64,000 bases of DNA from Callorhinus ursinus (taxonomy: Eukaryota > Chordata > Mammalia > Carnivora > Otariidae), in contig NW_020313278.1 of assembly GCF_003265705.1 (NCBI RefSeq), positions 99,235 to 163,234 on the forward strand. The letters run 5' to 3'. The notes under the pieces were generated by a model, which was not told the origin of the DNA, ran no database searches, and saw only the letters and a program-made list of their open reading frames with translations. The position numbers and the translations under genes are program-made. Positions 11,700 to 22,835 of this stretch are shown piece after piece. Numbering within the stretch: the stretch's first letter is position 1; each line of letters starts with the position of its first letter.

Positions 11700-11945
11700 T
11701 TGTTTTAGTCTCCTCCCACACAGAATCACACAGCCTGGTTTGTGTGACCAACAGCGTGTAGCATAGGTAGTGGTGAGTGACTTCCAAGGCTAGGTCATAA
11801 AAAGCATTATGTCTCACTCCTTTGTTTCTTGGATCATTGGCCTTGGGTGAAGCCAGCTACTGGCCACATGAGAGTGCCGTCTTAGGAATGGCTTCTCCAG
11901 CCCCAGTCAAGCCTTCTGATGATTGCAGCCCCAACTGACACTTGA
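11700..11945 (+). mobile_element. old LTR (MaLR-like) fragment
   Basis: 'actggccacatgagagtgcc', 'ccagccccagtcaagcctt' and 'tgattgcagccccaactgac' follow text I associate with old MaLR/MLT-type LTRs. No coding remnant was seen. Confidence 0.45.
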
Positions 11946-11949
11946 AAAC

Positions 11950-12155
11950 TCACTGGAGACTCCAATTCCCTTGCAACTCTGTGAAGTCAGTATTATTAAA
12001 CAAATGATTTTCTCTCAGATAAGAAAACTGACACTCAGAGACTTTGTTGCCAAAAATCATACAACCCATAATTGGAAGGAGCCCAAAATTGGACCCAGCC
12101 CTGCCTGAGTCGATGGCCCATGTTCTGAACCACTGTACCAGATCACCTTCCTGCT
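11950..12155 (-). mobile_element. MIR SINE
   Basis: 'cagataagaaaactgacact' and 'gatggcccatgttctgaacc', then 'actgtaccagatcacc', match the 3'-to-5' order of reverse MIR. Confidence 0.7.
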
Positions 12156-12164
12156 GAAAGTGTT

Positions 12165-12345
12165 CATGGTTGTTTGCCAAGCCCTGGCATAAGTCCTTAG
12201 CATGCATTCTCAAACCTGACCTTCACCATTGTGATGGTCGCCTTACAGACAAGGAAACTGTGGCACTGGAAGTAAGGGCCAAGTTCCACGCTCCTATTTA
12301 CTGTTTGGGAAGTATGATCATACAACATAAACATGCCACATCCTT
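12165..12345 (-). mobile_element. second MIR-like fragment
   Basis: 'gccctggcataagtccttag', then 'cttacagacaaggaaactgt' and 'ggcactggaag', are again reverse MIR. It abuts the previous copy, giving two tandem MIR insertions. Confidence 0.6.
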
Positions 12346-12430
12346 GAAATGACAAGTCATGTGACCTTTCCCTGGGTCATTCACAGTGACTGGGACCATG
12401 CTGGGTGCATGGAAAGTGTTTAGAAATTAC

Positions 12431-12502
12431 AGAAGGAAGAAAGGAAGAAAGAAAGGAAAGGAAGAAGGGGGGAACGAGGAAAGGAGGAAGGGAGGAAGGA
12501 GA
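12431..12502. repeat. purine-only (GGAA)n-like tract
   Basis: 72 bp of almost pure purine on this strand, mainly GGAA/GAAA words. It is a simple repeat able to form triplex DNA. Confidence 0.9.
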
Positions 12503-12788
12503 ACCCAAGAACTGTAAGATTCCCCATAAGTAGGGGAATGAAGTAGGGACAAGGAAGTGTGGGCAGTGAGCAGGTCTTTTTGCTGCAGGGTGTGGAGAGG
12601 GATATTACAGATCACAGCTTTAAAAAGGATCCAAACAACTAAATACGTGATGTGGCCCTGGCAAAACCTTTGAAGAAAAGTGGCAATCCTAGCAATATGA
12701 AGCATGCTTGTCCCATTTAAAGAAGGTCATTTCTATTCTGCTCAGCCCATTGTAGGCAGTGGGTACTCTGGCTCAGTGCTGTGGATTG

Positions 12789-12902
12789 CCCTCTCTCTCC
12801 CTCCCTCCCTCCCTCCTTCTCTCCCTCCCTCCCTCCCTCCTTCCCTCCCTCCCTCCCTCCCTCCCTCCCTTCCTTCCTCCATCCCTCCCTCCCTCCCTCC
12901 CT
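12789..12902. repeat. (CCCT)n microsatellite
   Basis: About 114 bp of CCCT repeats with single TTCT/TTCC interruptions, pure pyrimidine on this strand. The Pro/Leu/Ser frames above and Arg/Glu/Gly frames below it are low-complexity artefacts. Confidence 0.95.
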
Positions 12903-12934
12903 GAAGCTAAAAATCTAGATTTTTGTGTGCTACC

Positions 12935-13050
12935 TCCAATCTTTAAAAGTTGACAATGTTTATTTTTTAAACACCATGTGGGCCAAGCCAAACATGGCTG
13001 TGAGCCTGGCATGTCCCACAGGCTGCATGTTTGTGGCCTCTATTGTAGAG
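12935..13050 (+). mobile_element. hAT-type MITE fragment
   Basis: 'ttttaaacaccatgtgggcc', 'aagccaaacatggctgtgag' and 'gctgcatgtttgtggcctct' resemble an old hAT MITE whose consensus reads 'gccaaacaaaac…gcggcccac…ttgcaacctctg'. Much diverged. Confidence 0.45.
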
Positions 13051-13406
13051 AAACAAAAGGGCAGGAGGTGGCCAGACTGCGAAGGACCAACCACTAAGAA
13101 AGAGAAGAACAAAGGGAAGGAGAAATCAAGAAGACAGTTGCTTGATTTTTCTCCCACCTTACAACTTATAACCCAAAGGCTTGCTGGCATCACCACTGGA
13201 AGATGGGCTGGGGTAGAGCTGGAGACATCTTTAGAAGCTTGTGGATGACGAATAACCAGTGACCTACCCTGGCAACTTTCAACTTTGTAGCTTCTGTTCT
13301 CGGAGAGAAAAAAACATGTTGTCAAAACAGAAGGAAATTTCGGACCAGCCCCCTGGAAAGACATGAGCTATATTCTTGGTTAACACATGCATCTGATTGC
13401 TGACAG

Positions 13407-13510
13407 TTTCTCCTCCTCCTCCTTCTAATTCTCCTCCTTTCTCTTCCTCTTCTTCTTCCTTTTCTTCTTCGTCTTCCTCTTCCTCCTCCCCCCCTCCTTC
13501 TTTTCCCTTT
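13407..13510. repeat. CT-rich polypyrimidine tract (TCC/TTC)n
   Basis: About 104 bp of C and T with only a few interruptions. The reverse Glu/Arg-rich frames (about 80-120 codons) are its translation and are not genes. Confidence 0.95.
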
Positions 13511-13699
13511 TGACTCTGGGACATAAGGGATTGAACACAAACTGGCAGTGAATGATACCCCTCCAGACTTTGGGTGATTATGTTCGTTAATAATGATTAT
13601 AGCTTCTATGTAATATTTGCATGATAAACTGTAGACATCTGGTGAAGTGTGCATGTGCGTGTGGTGTTTGTTGGGAAACAGAAGCAAGCCGAACGCTGA

Positions 13700-13930
13700 T
13701 GAAATGTGAAATCTAACTGCTCAGACTAAAAATAAAGTCAGCAGGCTTTAGGATTTCTGCATGCCAGCAATTCTGAGCCGCTCCTATATGCCGCCTTAGT
13801 TACCGTGGAGACATGTGGCTGCGCATATGCAGAGCGGGGTACACACTTTGTGGGCCTGGCCCCTCGGGGTCCCATTACTGAATTTCGTATGTTTAGAAAT
13901 ATTTTGTAATAAGGCCCCTTGTGTCACTTA
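13700..13930. promoter_or_regulatory. candidate regulatory element with RFX- and NRF1-like words
   Basis: Repeat-free sequence whose middle is unusually GC- and CpG-rich for this window. At 13,799-13,812 'gttaccgtggagac' approximates the RFX X-box (GTTRCC NN GGYAAC; the right half is imperfect). At about 13,821 'tgcgcatatgcag' is close to the NRF1 palindrome. There is no exon nearby to assign it to, so it could be a distal enhancer or chance. Confidence 0.3.
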
Positions 13931-14013
13931 TTAGTCATAAAATGTACAACTGCCTTCATCAGCATCAACTGCAAATTTGTTTTCTGTAGAAATCAACCAG
14001 CACATTTTCAGGT

Positions 14014-14020
<7 letters not shown>

Positions 14021-14061
<41 letters not shown>

Positions 14062-14085
14062 TGTGTGTGTGTGTATATATATATA
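14021..14085. repeat. (TG)n(TA)n compound microsatellite
   Basis: 39 bp of TG, a single 'ta' break, more TG, then TA repeats. This is a Z-DNA-prone and cruciform-prone dinucleotide tract, likely length-polymorphic. Confidence 0.95.
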
Positions 14086-14804
14086 ATTTAAATATATATT
14101 TACTTATGTGCATAAAATTTTATCTTCCTCAAACTGTTCTGTTACAGTTTGATTTTTTTCCTCCAGGAAATTCTGCACTTTTTTTTTTTTAAACCTGCAG
14201 AACCAACTTAAATTTCTAAATGATGTACAAAGCAATGTGTGTTTCGGGAGGCCAAGCCCAGGCTGAGAAGCAGTGACACTTTAAGGGTATATGAAGCACA
14301 AGGTTTGCAGGGTGCTCCCTTGTGAAATGCGGATTTTAGGGAACAGGTGATTCTTGGCATCATTAGCCCCTCGAATTCTAGGAGTCCCGGGTGGGAAAAA
14401 CCTTTATCCAGTTGTAAATGTTGTATTCTTTCAGTGCTATGTGAGTCACAGTCTTAGAAAGGGTCTGAAAACAAAGAGATGACTGTGATTTTTTCTTTGG
14501 GGGGGGTTGTTTTGTTTTTACCTGCTCAGCATCTTCAGGAGAGAAAGACTCCCCCTGATATGTGCCATCTTGGTTCTTTTCCAAAAGCGTTCGTCCAAGT
14601 GTCTCTGGTAGCAGAGAATGGAATGCTCTTTTCTGCTAATGGTTTTCAGCCTGTTCAGGAACCTGCAGTTTAACACTCCCTGGTGGGTTCTACAGTATTA
14701 GTGGGAGGATAGGCATCAGAGACTCCAGATAGCCTGGTACTTTTTATCCAAGTCAAGCCGCTAGCTATAGACAGGCACCCTAGACCACATCAACTGGTTT
14801 GAGT
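14086..14804. other. single-copy DNA; T-run (14,168-14,180)
   Basis: No exon or repeat family was assigned. Confidence 0.4.
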
Positions 14805-14870
14805 TTCTGGGTGCTTTTGTAAATTTGGCTAGTGGCTACCATATTGGACAGCACAGATCTGGGCGATAAG
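14805..14870 (+). mobile_element. MER5A-like fragment
   Basis: 'ggctagtggctaccatattg' followed by 'gacagcacagatctgg' is the MER5A 3' region. Confidence 0.7.
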
Positions 14871-14894
14871 GTAGGGGAGCAAGCCAGTGGCAAT

Positions 14895-15125
14895 GATGAA
14901 GGCTGGAGTCTTTATTGCTAGCTCTGTGACCTAGAAATTCGGTTAAATAAGGGAAAAGGGAAGTTAAATAATTTGTGTGAGTGTGGAGCTTTTGCATCTA
15001 TGGAATGGGGACGAGTATGGTAAAAAGGATGGTGGGGTTGCCATGAGTATGGGATATTCTACATAAAGCTCTTAACGTTTGCAAGAGTTTTAATAAAATA
15101 TTAGCATTTATCACTATTGCTGTTG
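14895..15125 (+). mobile_element. MIR-like fragment
   Basis: 'attgctagctctgtgaccta', 'gcatctatggaatgggg' and 'taatattagc'-type tail words fit forward MIR. It is degenerate, with small insertions. Confidence 0.5.
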
Positions 15126-17135
15126 TCATTGTCATCATTTTTTTGTAAACAAAGAACATCCAAGTTGCTGCAAGGCCATTGAACTTTGAGCCCTTCATTG
15201 TACTGTGATTGAGACAAACGTTGGAAGGAAATATCAGAACATAATTCACAGGAGGGCAACATTTGAGCTTCCTTGTCCACTGTTGATAGATGCACAACTG
15301 GTCCCCAGGATGAGGTAGAGTGATGTGGACAGAGGGTGTGCTTGGGATAAGCATCAGGTTTTGAGCAAGTCCGGCTTGTTTGGGAGAAACCACAGTAATG
15401 AGTCTACAAGAAGAGCGAAGTCCTACAGCCGCAGTGGATCAGGGTGCCTCTTGAAGATGATAGTGATCCATCCCCTGGATTTATGGGGAGAAGTGGGATC
15501 GGATTTTCCTACCAAACAATGAATCTGGCTGTTGGGAGGACATGGATTGAGGCGGGGGCTGCTGAAGGCAGGAAGGTCAGCTGGAAGGAGGTCTGGTGTG
15601 AGACAAACTAGACTCTTGATTAGGTTAAGGGCTCTGGTGATGGGGAGCAGGTGAGTCTGGGAAAATTGGTAAGCCTCCCAGGGACAAGGAAAGAAAAAGT
15701 AGAACTCTTATACTCAGGAGGCTGATTTAGATAAATAACAATGGCAGTGACGTTGGTTAGTAGGTCCATGTGCTTTCCAGTTTACAAAGTATCCCCCTCA
15801 ATCTTGCCAATTCATTCCCTAATGGATACCTTGCAGATAGAAAGTGGTGTTGAGTGTGAGATACCAGGTCAGGCTGTAGGAAGCCACTGAGCCCTCAAAA
15901 CTGGACGGTCGTGGCTGGGGTTCCACCTGAAGAGGCAAGTCCAGCCCAGAGAAAAGCCTTGCCAGCCTGTAGCACAAAAGAAGGGAAAGAGATGCAAAGC
16001 AAACTTTGCAGAGAGCCTCTCCTGTCCAGGCTGAGGCTGCTGGGAACAAGGGCTGTGGGGCTCCTTCTGGGGCTTGAATGCCCCATGCAGACTCTGCCTT
16101 CAGTTCACGAACCATCCCTGGGAATCTGCCCTGCCCGTTGCGTGCTTTCTTTCCGGTTTATGGATTGTGTTTTTACTTGGATGTATTCTTAATGCACCCA
16201 GTGTCATGAAGAGATCTCGGGCTGCAGTTTAGATGGTAATGGATTTGCATGTTATTTCTACTCAGTGGATTGTTTTATGTGTTTGTTTGATTTGTGGGGG
16301 GTAGGAAAGGAGAAGCATGGAAACCTTCTGGCTTCTCCTTTTTTCTCACCTGTCATAATTAGGGGAGTATTACCCATCTCATAGTATTTTTTTCCTGCTG
16401 GCAATATCCTAAAATACTCTGTGTTATGTGAGAGAGACAGATTTCTTTTCATTCTTTTCTTCCTGGTATTTCTAGGTCTTAGGTGACCCTAAGACTACAA
16501 CCAGTAAATTTTCACGAGAGCCCTAAGGGATTCCATATGGCACCAGTCAACATTGAAACAGCCTTTAAGGCAGCTCACCTTAAAAACTCATCAGGCAAAT
16601 ATGGCTGAAAAGGAGGTCTGACAAACACTTGCAGCCTCAGAACTGAAATGAGCTCCTCAGGATCAGTCCTTGGGCGCTGACTCCATCGGCTTGTCGCTCT
16701 CGGATGGGCACGGCTGACAAATCTTGCCTTTGATATTGCTCACAGCTCTGGACCAGAATAAATTCCACGGTCATGCCAGCCCTGGCAAATGTGCCCCGTT
16801 GGGCAGTGGATTGCCAATGTTGGTAACTTTTTCTTTTTCTTTTTTTTTTTCTTCAATTTCAATTTCAGAAGCTTGAGCTTTGCAGGTGAAGAGGTCTCCC
16901 ACGGCAGGAACAGTCTGACAGGACTGTCTTAAAATCCTCACTTCCTCTAGGAGTGGATTTCTCTTCTTCTTTCCACCATAGCATCTTGCTCCTTCCTGCC
17001 TCTCCTGTCCCGATTAACTCATTTATCAGGCTACACAAGGGAATGACCCATTCCACAAAAAATAATTTCCAGGTAGCTTAAGTTTGCCCCCTTAAACACC
17101 TATGCTGTTTGTTTTTATTTTAGTTTTTTTTTAAT
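15126..17135. other. 2 kb of single-copy DNA
   Basis: No exon or repeat family was recognised apart from a T-rich run at 16,828-16,852 and a possible MIR scrap near 15,760-15,830. The part at 16,540-16,830 is repeat-free and contains 'attgccaatgttggtaac', a near-palindromic NF1-like word. It may be conserved noncoding DNA. Confidence 0.35.
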
Positions 17136-17341
17136 TGGTGCAAGCATTTTATTTTTTTAATTTTTTTAACATTTTTATTTATTCATTTGAGAGATCACAG
17201 AGGGAGAGAGAGAAGCAGGCTCCCTGCTGAGCAGAGAGCCCGATGTGGGGCTCGATCCCAGGACCCTGGGATCACGACCCGAGCTGAAGACAGACATTTC
17301 ACCGACTGAGCTACCCAGGCACCCCTGGTGCAAGCATTTTA
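17136..17341 (-). mobile_element. Can-SINE with target-site duplication
   Basis: The SINE body is 17,152-17,325, reverse orientation, with tail text at the left and head 'gctacccaggcacccc' at the right. It is flanked by a 16-bp direct repeat 'tggtgcaagcatttta' (17,136-17,151 and 17,326-17,341), identical in both copies: a complete retroposition signature. Confidence 0.97.
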
Positions 17342-18531
17342 AACACATATTTCACTTTCCCCTCAGCTTCCTGAAGCAGAGTCCATTCCACATAATATGA
17401 CTTGTGTCTAATGATTCAAGGCCAACTGTCCGGCACTTTCTTTGTTGAAGTGTGATATACACGATATCATGCTCTGGGTTCCTCCAGATGGAGAGGCAAG
17501 TTTGTCCCTGTGCTAAATGCCCTGAGATGTTCTGAGCTGTTTTTCCTCGACTCTGTCTGCTCTTGGTGTGATTTTTACGAGTTTTTTCTCCTCCCCACAG
17601 TAAGGCTGGCATCCGAGTTCACTTCCTGTTCTCACCAACTGCCAGTGAACCCCTTTCTTCTTCCAACGTGTGGCCTTTAATCTGCTTCCCAGTGTAAAAC
17701 CAGATTATGAAGGCTCATTATCATTGGGACCAATGCAGAAGCGACTAAACTCAGAGCACAGTTCCTGGAGCAATCTCCTAGGTCAAAAGTGCTTGAATTC
17801 CGGAGGATCGTTTCCGTGAAATATTCGCTGGCCACTCAGAAACCTGACCGTATGTTTCATTCATTGTGAGGAGCAAGGACGGGAGGTTCATTGCTCTGAG
17901 TGGACAAAGACGGGCAGGCAAATGAGCACCGCCCGAGTCTTAATATGTGTAGCATTTGTTTGTTTGTTCTGCTTTGTTTATTCATATTCATGTGAGTATG
18001 AAAACTCTGACTCCTCCAACACAGGAAGGCAGGGAAGGAAACTCTACCACTGGAGAGGACACAGGAAAGCATATGATGCAGAAACCGTGTAATCTATGGG
18101 AGGTCCAAATTAGTAATGCCGAGTTTTTGTCGCGTGTCGCAGTTTTGCACAAAAGTGGCCTTGGTTTTACAGGAGTCTTTCTTGCCACTTACTAGAAACC
18201 TGTCTGGCTTCGGAACCCCTGTGGAGTGACAGTCCCTGTGTTAAACCCTGCTTGGGTCAACAAGAAAGGACCTAGCTATGGCCATCCAAGTTGTCCAGTG
18301 AATGAAACTTTTGAAACTGTTGTAGAAGAAGCTACCACCTCCCGTAATGACTAGCTTCTCCCAGTATTATCCCATGATTTCTATTTCTGGATCTACTCCC
18401 ATCCACCAATCCTCCCTCAGTAAAGAAGCATTGTTTGTGTTGTTTGTTTGTTTTTTTCTGAATGCTTGTTAGGAGTCTGCCTCTAACAGAACCGCAGTGC
18501 ACTGTGTGACCCTGGACTGTATCCTGGATTT
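17342..18531. other. single-copy DNA
   Basis: No exon or repeat family was assigned. A (GTTT)n patch lies at about 18,434-18,455. Confidence 0.45.
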
Positions 18532-18748
18532 AAAAATGCTGTAAGGTGGGGTGCCTGGGTGGCCCAGTCAGTTAAGCATGTGCCTTCAGCTCAGGTCATG
18601 ATCCCAGGGTGCTTGGATCGAGCCCCGCATCGGGCTCCCTGCTCAGCTGGGAGGCTGCTTCTCCCTCTGCCTCTCACTCATGCTCTCTCTCTCTCTTACT
18701 CTCTCAAATAAATAAATTAAAAAGTCTTTTTAAAAAATGCAAAAAGGT
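18532..18748 (+). mobile_element. Can-SINE with diverged target duplication
   Basis: The body is 18,548-18,732, from 'ggggtgcctgggtggccc' to the (CT)n and 'aaataaataaattaaa' tail. Flanks 'aaaaatgctgtaaggt' and 'aaaaatgcaaaaaggt' match at 13 of 16 bases. The 115-codon forward frame starting inside the SINE is not a gene. Confidence 0.95.
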
Positions 18749-19739
18749 ATGCTATAAGGATTGTTTTATAAATTTAAATATGGACTATATATTAGGTAAT
18801 GATATTGGATCAACACTTAAAGTTTTTGAGTTGATATTTCTATTATGGTTATATTGCAGAAAGACCAGAAGATTCATGCTGAAGTATTTGGTAATAAAGG
18901 GTCATGATAGATGCGACTCATTCTCACAGATGCGTGCAGAAAATATATGTATATAGACACACACGCATATGCATATGTACATGTTTGTGCACACACTCAC
19001 ATATGGAGTGAGAGAAAGACGGAACATTAAAGAAGTAAAATATTAACAATTGTCAGTGTAGCTGAAGAATACCCAGATAGTCAACGCATCCTTGCAACTT
19101 GCAGGGTTTTTTTATTTTTTAATTTATTCTTCTAAACATTGTAAAATAGAATCAGTAAACAAATAAGCAAACAGAAACAATAGTTTGCTCTCCTGGTGAT
19201 CACAGTACTGGAATTGAATCACACAGGCTCAGCTGTGTTAGCTTCCTGATCCAAACCTGCGCAATGGGTCCCGTTCTCCATCGGATGGCTGAGCCTTTGT
19301 CTGTCCCATGGGTGTTGGTTCTGTCCTACTGAAACCAAGAAGAAGGGACTCCTACAAGGATATTGAGGCCCCATCCCTGGAATAAGAGGAGGAAGATGCT
19401 GATAGGCAAAACGGCAGGTGTCCAGCTCACCATTATCTTACTTTCATTGTAGAACAGAACTTCAAAATACTGAAGCACTGCCTTTATTGTTTCCCTTAAA
19501 CGAGCACTGAAGTTTGAGGAGCACCTTTTGAGCACAAAGCAGCCGTTGAATGTGAGATTCTCTAAAGCCATTCCAACTTCTTTTTCCTGTTCAGATAAAA
19601 GACAGGGAGTGCATTGGCTGATCTTAAACACGCACATCAATTAATTTAATTGACTTAAGTGTTGTTCTTTCATAAAATGCTACTGTCTGGATTGTTTTAA
19701 AAGACATCAATTTGTCATAAAAAATACTATATGGTAGCT
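18749..19739. other. single-copy DNA; purine-pyrimidine alternating patch
   Basis: 18,938-19,005 is rich in alternating AT/CA/TG steps ('atatgtatatagacacac', 'gcatatgcatatgtacat'). The rest holds no recognised feature. Confidence 0.4.
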
Positions 19740-20000
19740 TTAATTTTTTCCTTCCTTTCCTTTAATGTCTGTTTTGTTAAATGCTTAGCAGCAAAAAAGC
19801 TGGCTTGGATAAGAGCTCCTTTGCCAAGATAAAAATAATCTAAAATTTAGATGTGTCTGCAGTGATCATGGCAGTGTAAATTAATTAGCCACGCTGAGCC
19901 TGAATCAGCCTCTCTAAATGGATCTTGGTTTTTATGCTGCTCTGTTTTCTAAAGTGTATTCACCCTTGAAAGTAGCCATTCTTGTGAGTACCTCCCTTCC
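19740..20000. other. candidate conserved noncoding element
   Basis: Repeat-free DNA with 'gtgtaaattaattagccacg' (overlapping TAATTA homeodomain words), 'gctggcttggat' and 'ttgccaag' (NF1-like halves). No coding frame. Inference from base composition and motif content only. Confidence 0.3.
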
Positions 20001-20459
20001 CCAATCAGAAATCACAGTCGGCAAGAAATTTCTTTTTTTAGGGGTGAAGTTAATAATCCATTAATAAATATTGGAATTTAAATTTTGTGCCAGGGGCCAA
20101 GCTGAAGGCTAATTGTTGCTGCTGCTGAGGATATGGAAGTAAATCGGAGATTATCCCTGTCCTGGGGGAAGTTTACATTATTGGCTTTTTTTTTTTGAAC
20201 ATTAAAATATGTATACTAAAAGTTAAATTATGCAATATCAAACAACAAGCAATCCCATGAGGCAAGACAGTTTTTATGGCCAAGAAGGAGCTACAGTAGA
20301 GTTTTATAGGAGTAGCTGTTCATGTAGGATGGAAGAAAGTCTGAGAAGACTTTTTGAAACAAGGGCGTTGGAATAACAATTTTGTATGAGTTCTGCAAGT
20401 CCAGGTTCTGATGCTAAGACTTTATAATATAATCTTTGTTGACAGCTCCATTGGGCTAT

Positions 20460-21066
20460 TATCTGCATAATGTAAACTTCACTTATGTTTAAGTGTCCAG
20501 CGATATTTGGTAAAATCACAGAGTAGTGCAACCATCACCACAATACGGTTTTATAACATTTCCATCACCCTAAAGAGAAAAAAAACCTCCCTGAAGCCCA
20601 TTCTCAGTTCATCATCGGTCCCAACACCAGCCCCGGGGCAATCGGTAATCAGTTCTTTTTGCCTCTAATTTGCCTTTCCTTGCCTTTTACATACATGAGA
20701 CCACACGATATGAGGTATTTTGTATCCAGCTTTTTTTTTTTATTAACTTAACACTATGATTCTGAGGTTCATATTTTGTTCCTTTATGTTTCTGAATAAT
20801 ACTCCATTATATATGGGTACACCGTGTCTTATTTACCAAGTCATCAGGTGATGGACACTTGGGTTCTTTCCATTTCCTGGCTGTGTGAATCATGCTGCTA
20901 CAGACATTCACGTACAGGTTTTTGTGCGAATGTATGTTCTCATTTCCCTTGAGTAGATACTTGGAAGCAGAATTGCCAGGACATATGGCAAACTAACATT
21001 TAGCTTTCAGAGAAACTGCCTGTCTTCCAACGTGGCTGTGTAATTTTGCATCCCCACCAGCGGTGT
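20460..21066 (-). mobile_element. old L1 (L1M-type) ORF2 end and 3' UTR fragment
   Basis: 'gtgcaaccatcaccacaata', 'gaataatactccattatata' and 'gatggacacttgggttcttt', then 'gcatccccaccagcggtgt', are the reverse complement of L1 reverse-transcriptase C-terminal coding and adjacent 3' sequence. Frames are broken and no complete protein remains. 20,190-20,460 may extend it, but I cannot align that part by eye. Confidence 0.85.
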
Positions 21067-21074
21067 CTGAGGTA

Positions 21075-21255
21075 AAATTTTACCCACCTTATTTCACTTA
21101 ATGATCATGTGAGCTCTGTCAGGGAGGGATTCGAGGGGGAAGGAGAGGTGGATCATCTTGCCCGAGGCTATGCATCCCGTAATTGCAGAATCTGAGTTTT
21201 AACCCAGATTTGACTGCTTCGAAAACCTGTTCTCTCCCACATGCTGTGGCTCCAG
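21075..21255 (-). mobile_element. MIR-like fragment
   Basis: 'ttacccaccttatttcactt', 'ggctatgcatcccgtaattg' and 'ttaacccagatttgactgct' are consistent with reverse MIR. Confidence 0.55.
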
Positions 21256-22049
21256 GATTTTTGAGACACACTCTTAAGGAGGGCTTTGAAATCTAAGTTT
21301 AAAGGGAAATAGGATTGTTAAGAATGTCTGCCAAGGACACAGGCCAGGAGACCCGTGACCATTCTGTTGCCATTTGCGTAGCAGACTGGAGCTCTTGCCC
21401 CTGCCCTCTCTAATTCTATGGGATTCCTCCTTTGACTTTTCATCATGGTTTAGGCCAGATATAAGGTTGAGTAGAATTCACTTTTCAACTCCTCGACTGC
21501 AGGGGATATTCTCTTACTAGGAAACTCATTGCACTGTGTTATAATTTGCTGTTTGATTCCTGTGTCTCCCACTGTGCTCAGAACCCCCGGTAGAAAGGTG
21601 TTCTGTTCTGCTCAGTACCCCTGCCCAACAACAGAGGGACCGGCCTGGGCAAGGTCCTCAGTGGGTGTTGCTTGGTCAAAGGATTGCAGGAATAAACAGG
21701 AGCACAACATTAGATTTTTCCTCCTTTCCTTTTTAAATAGGGTACAGCCAAGGGATGGAGACTTAGAATAATGTACCACATCCACAGAGCCAAAGAAAGA
21801 TGGAGAGGAACCTCGAGTCCCCAGATTTCTTAATCATTGGGCTCAAGCTCACTTCTTGAGAGAAATTGGCCTCTGTCTGTGACTATTACATGATTGACGT
21901 GGCCTGTTAGATTGTGCTGGTGCTGGGCTGTGCTGAGACACGGGCGTCCAGGATACATGGCTCCCTCTTGGTTTATAATGAAGACCAGGGTTCGCAGGGC
22001 ATGCAGAGAGAAAAACACTCCATGGAGGTTTGTCCAGCCATAGTTAAAC
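21256..22049. other. single-copy DNA
   Basis: No exon or repeat family was recognised. Confidence 0.45.
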
Positions 22050-22084
22050 AAAAAAAAAAAAAAAAAAAAAAGAAAAAAAGAAAA
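22050..22084. repeat. poly(A) tract
   Basis: A run of 22 A, one G, then A-rich with two more G. No SINE or L1 body is recognisable directly upstream, so it may be the tail of an unrecognised retrocopy or a simple homopolymer. Confidence 0.9.
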
Positions 22085-22835
22085 GCTAATATTTTGACCC
22101 AAGGCAGTTGGTTGGTGGGGTGGCTTGTGAATATTGTATAATTATACAATCAACGAAGGATGGAACATGATGTAATTCATCCCTTTACTTTCCCTCTCTC
22201 TCCCCCCCCAACAAAAGTACCAAAGAAAACATGTTGCCAGTAGTCAGTAATAAATGATGAATGTGGGGTTTACCTTCTTTTTTCTCCCCCTGTATCTTCA
22301 AATTTTCATAGTTTTCCCCTTTTTAATTAATAAGTGATCTGCGGGGAAATTCTTGAGACTGTGTAAGTATCCCATTCTCTATCACCCTCTCACGACTAAT
22401 TTTAGCATCCACTGGTGATTTTCTGTTACTCTTTTAATATTTATTATTTGTCAGTTTAAGGTAAGAAAGAGCTTCCCCATTTCCCCCATTAGTTAATTTT
22501 ATAAATAGCATTATGGACTCATGGATTTTTTTTTTAATGAGTTACAGTCCATCTCTATCATTATTTATTTCAACACTCAAATTGTCCCAGATTTGCCTAC
22601 TGGGGACCAGTTTAAAGGGCTTCAACTTTTATCCCACAGGCAATGGGAAACATATCGCAGGGCTTTAGGCAGATGGGTGAAATGATCAGATTTGCTTTTT
22701 GACAAATGAGTGCAGCTGAGGCACAGAGAATGGATTGGGGAAGATTATTTTTACGGAGGGATGAGTGAGCAAGAGCTGTAGGGGGTGTTGGAGGATCACA
22801 CCGGAGATTGTTTATCTCCTCCTTCTTCTTGCCAT
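22085..22835. other. single-copy DNA
   Basis: AT-rich, no assignable feature; C-run near 22,203. Confidence 0.45.

Noticed and set aside
12704..13012. Pro/Leu/Ser-rich and Gly/Arg/Glu-rich frames
   Set aside because: Translation of the (CCCT)n microsatellite.
13279..13687. Glu-rich and Arg-rich reverse frames
   Set aside because: Low-complexity translation of the CT-rich tract at 13.4 kb.
22050..22084. Poly(A) as proof of a processed pseudogene
   Set aside because: No upstream sequence resembling an mRNA and no flanking direct repeat could be recognised.
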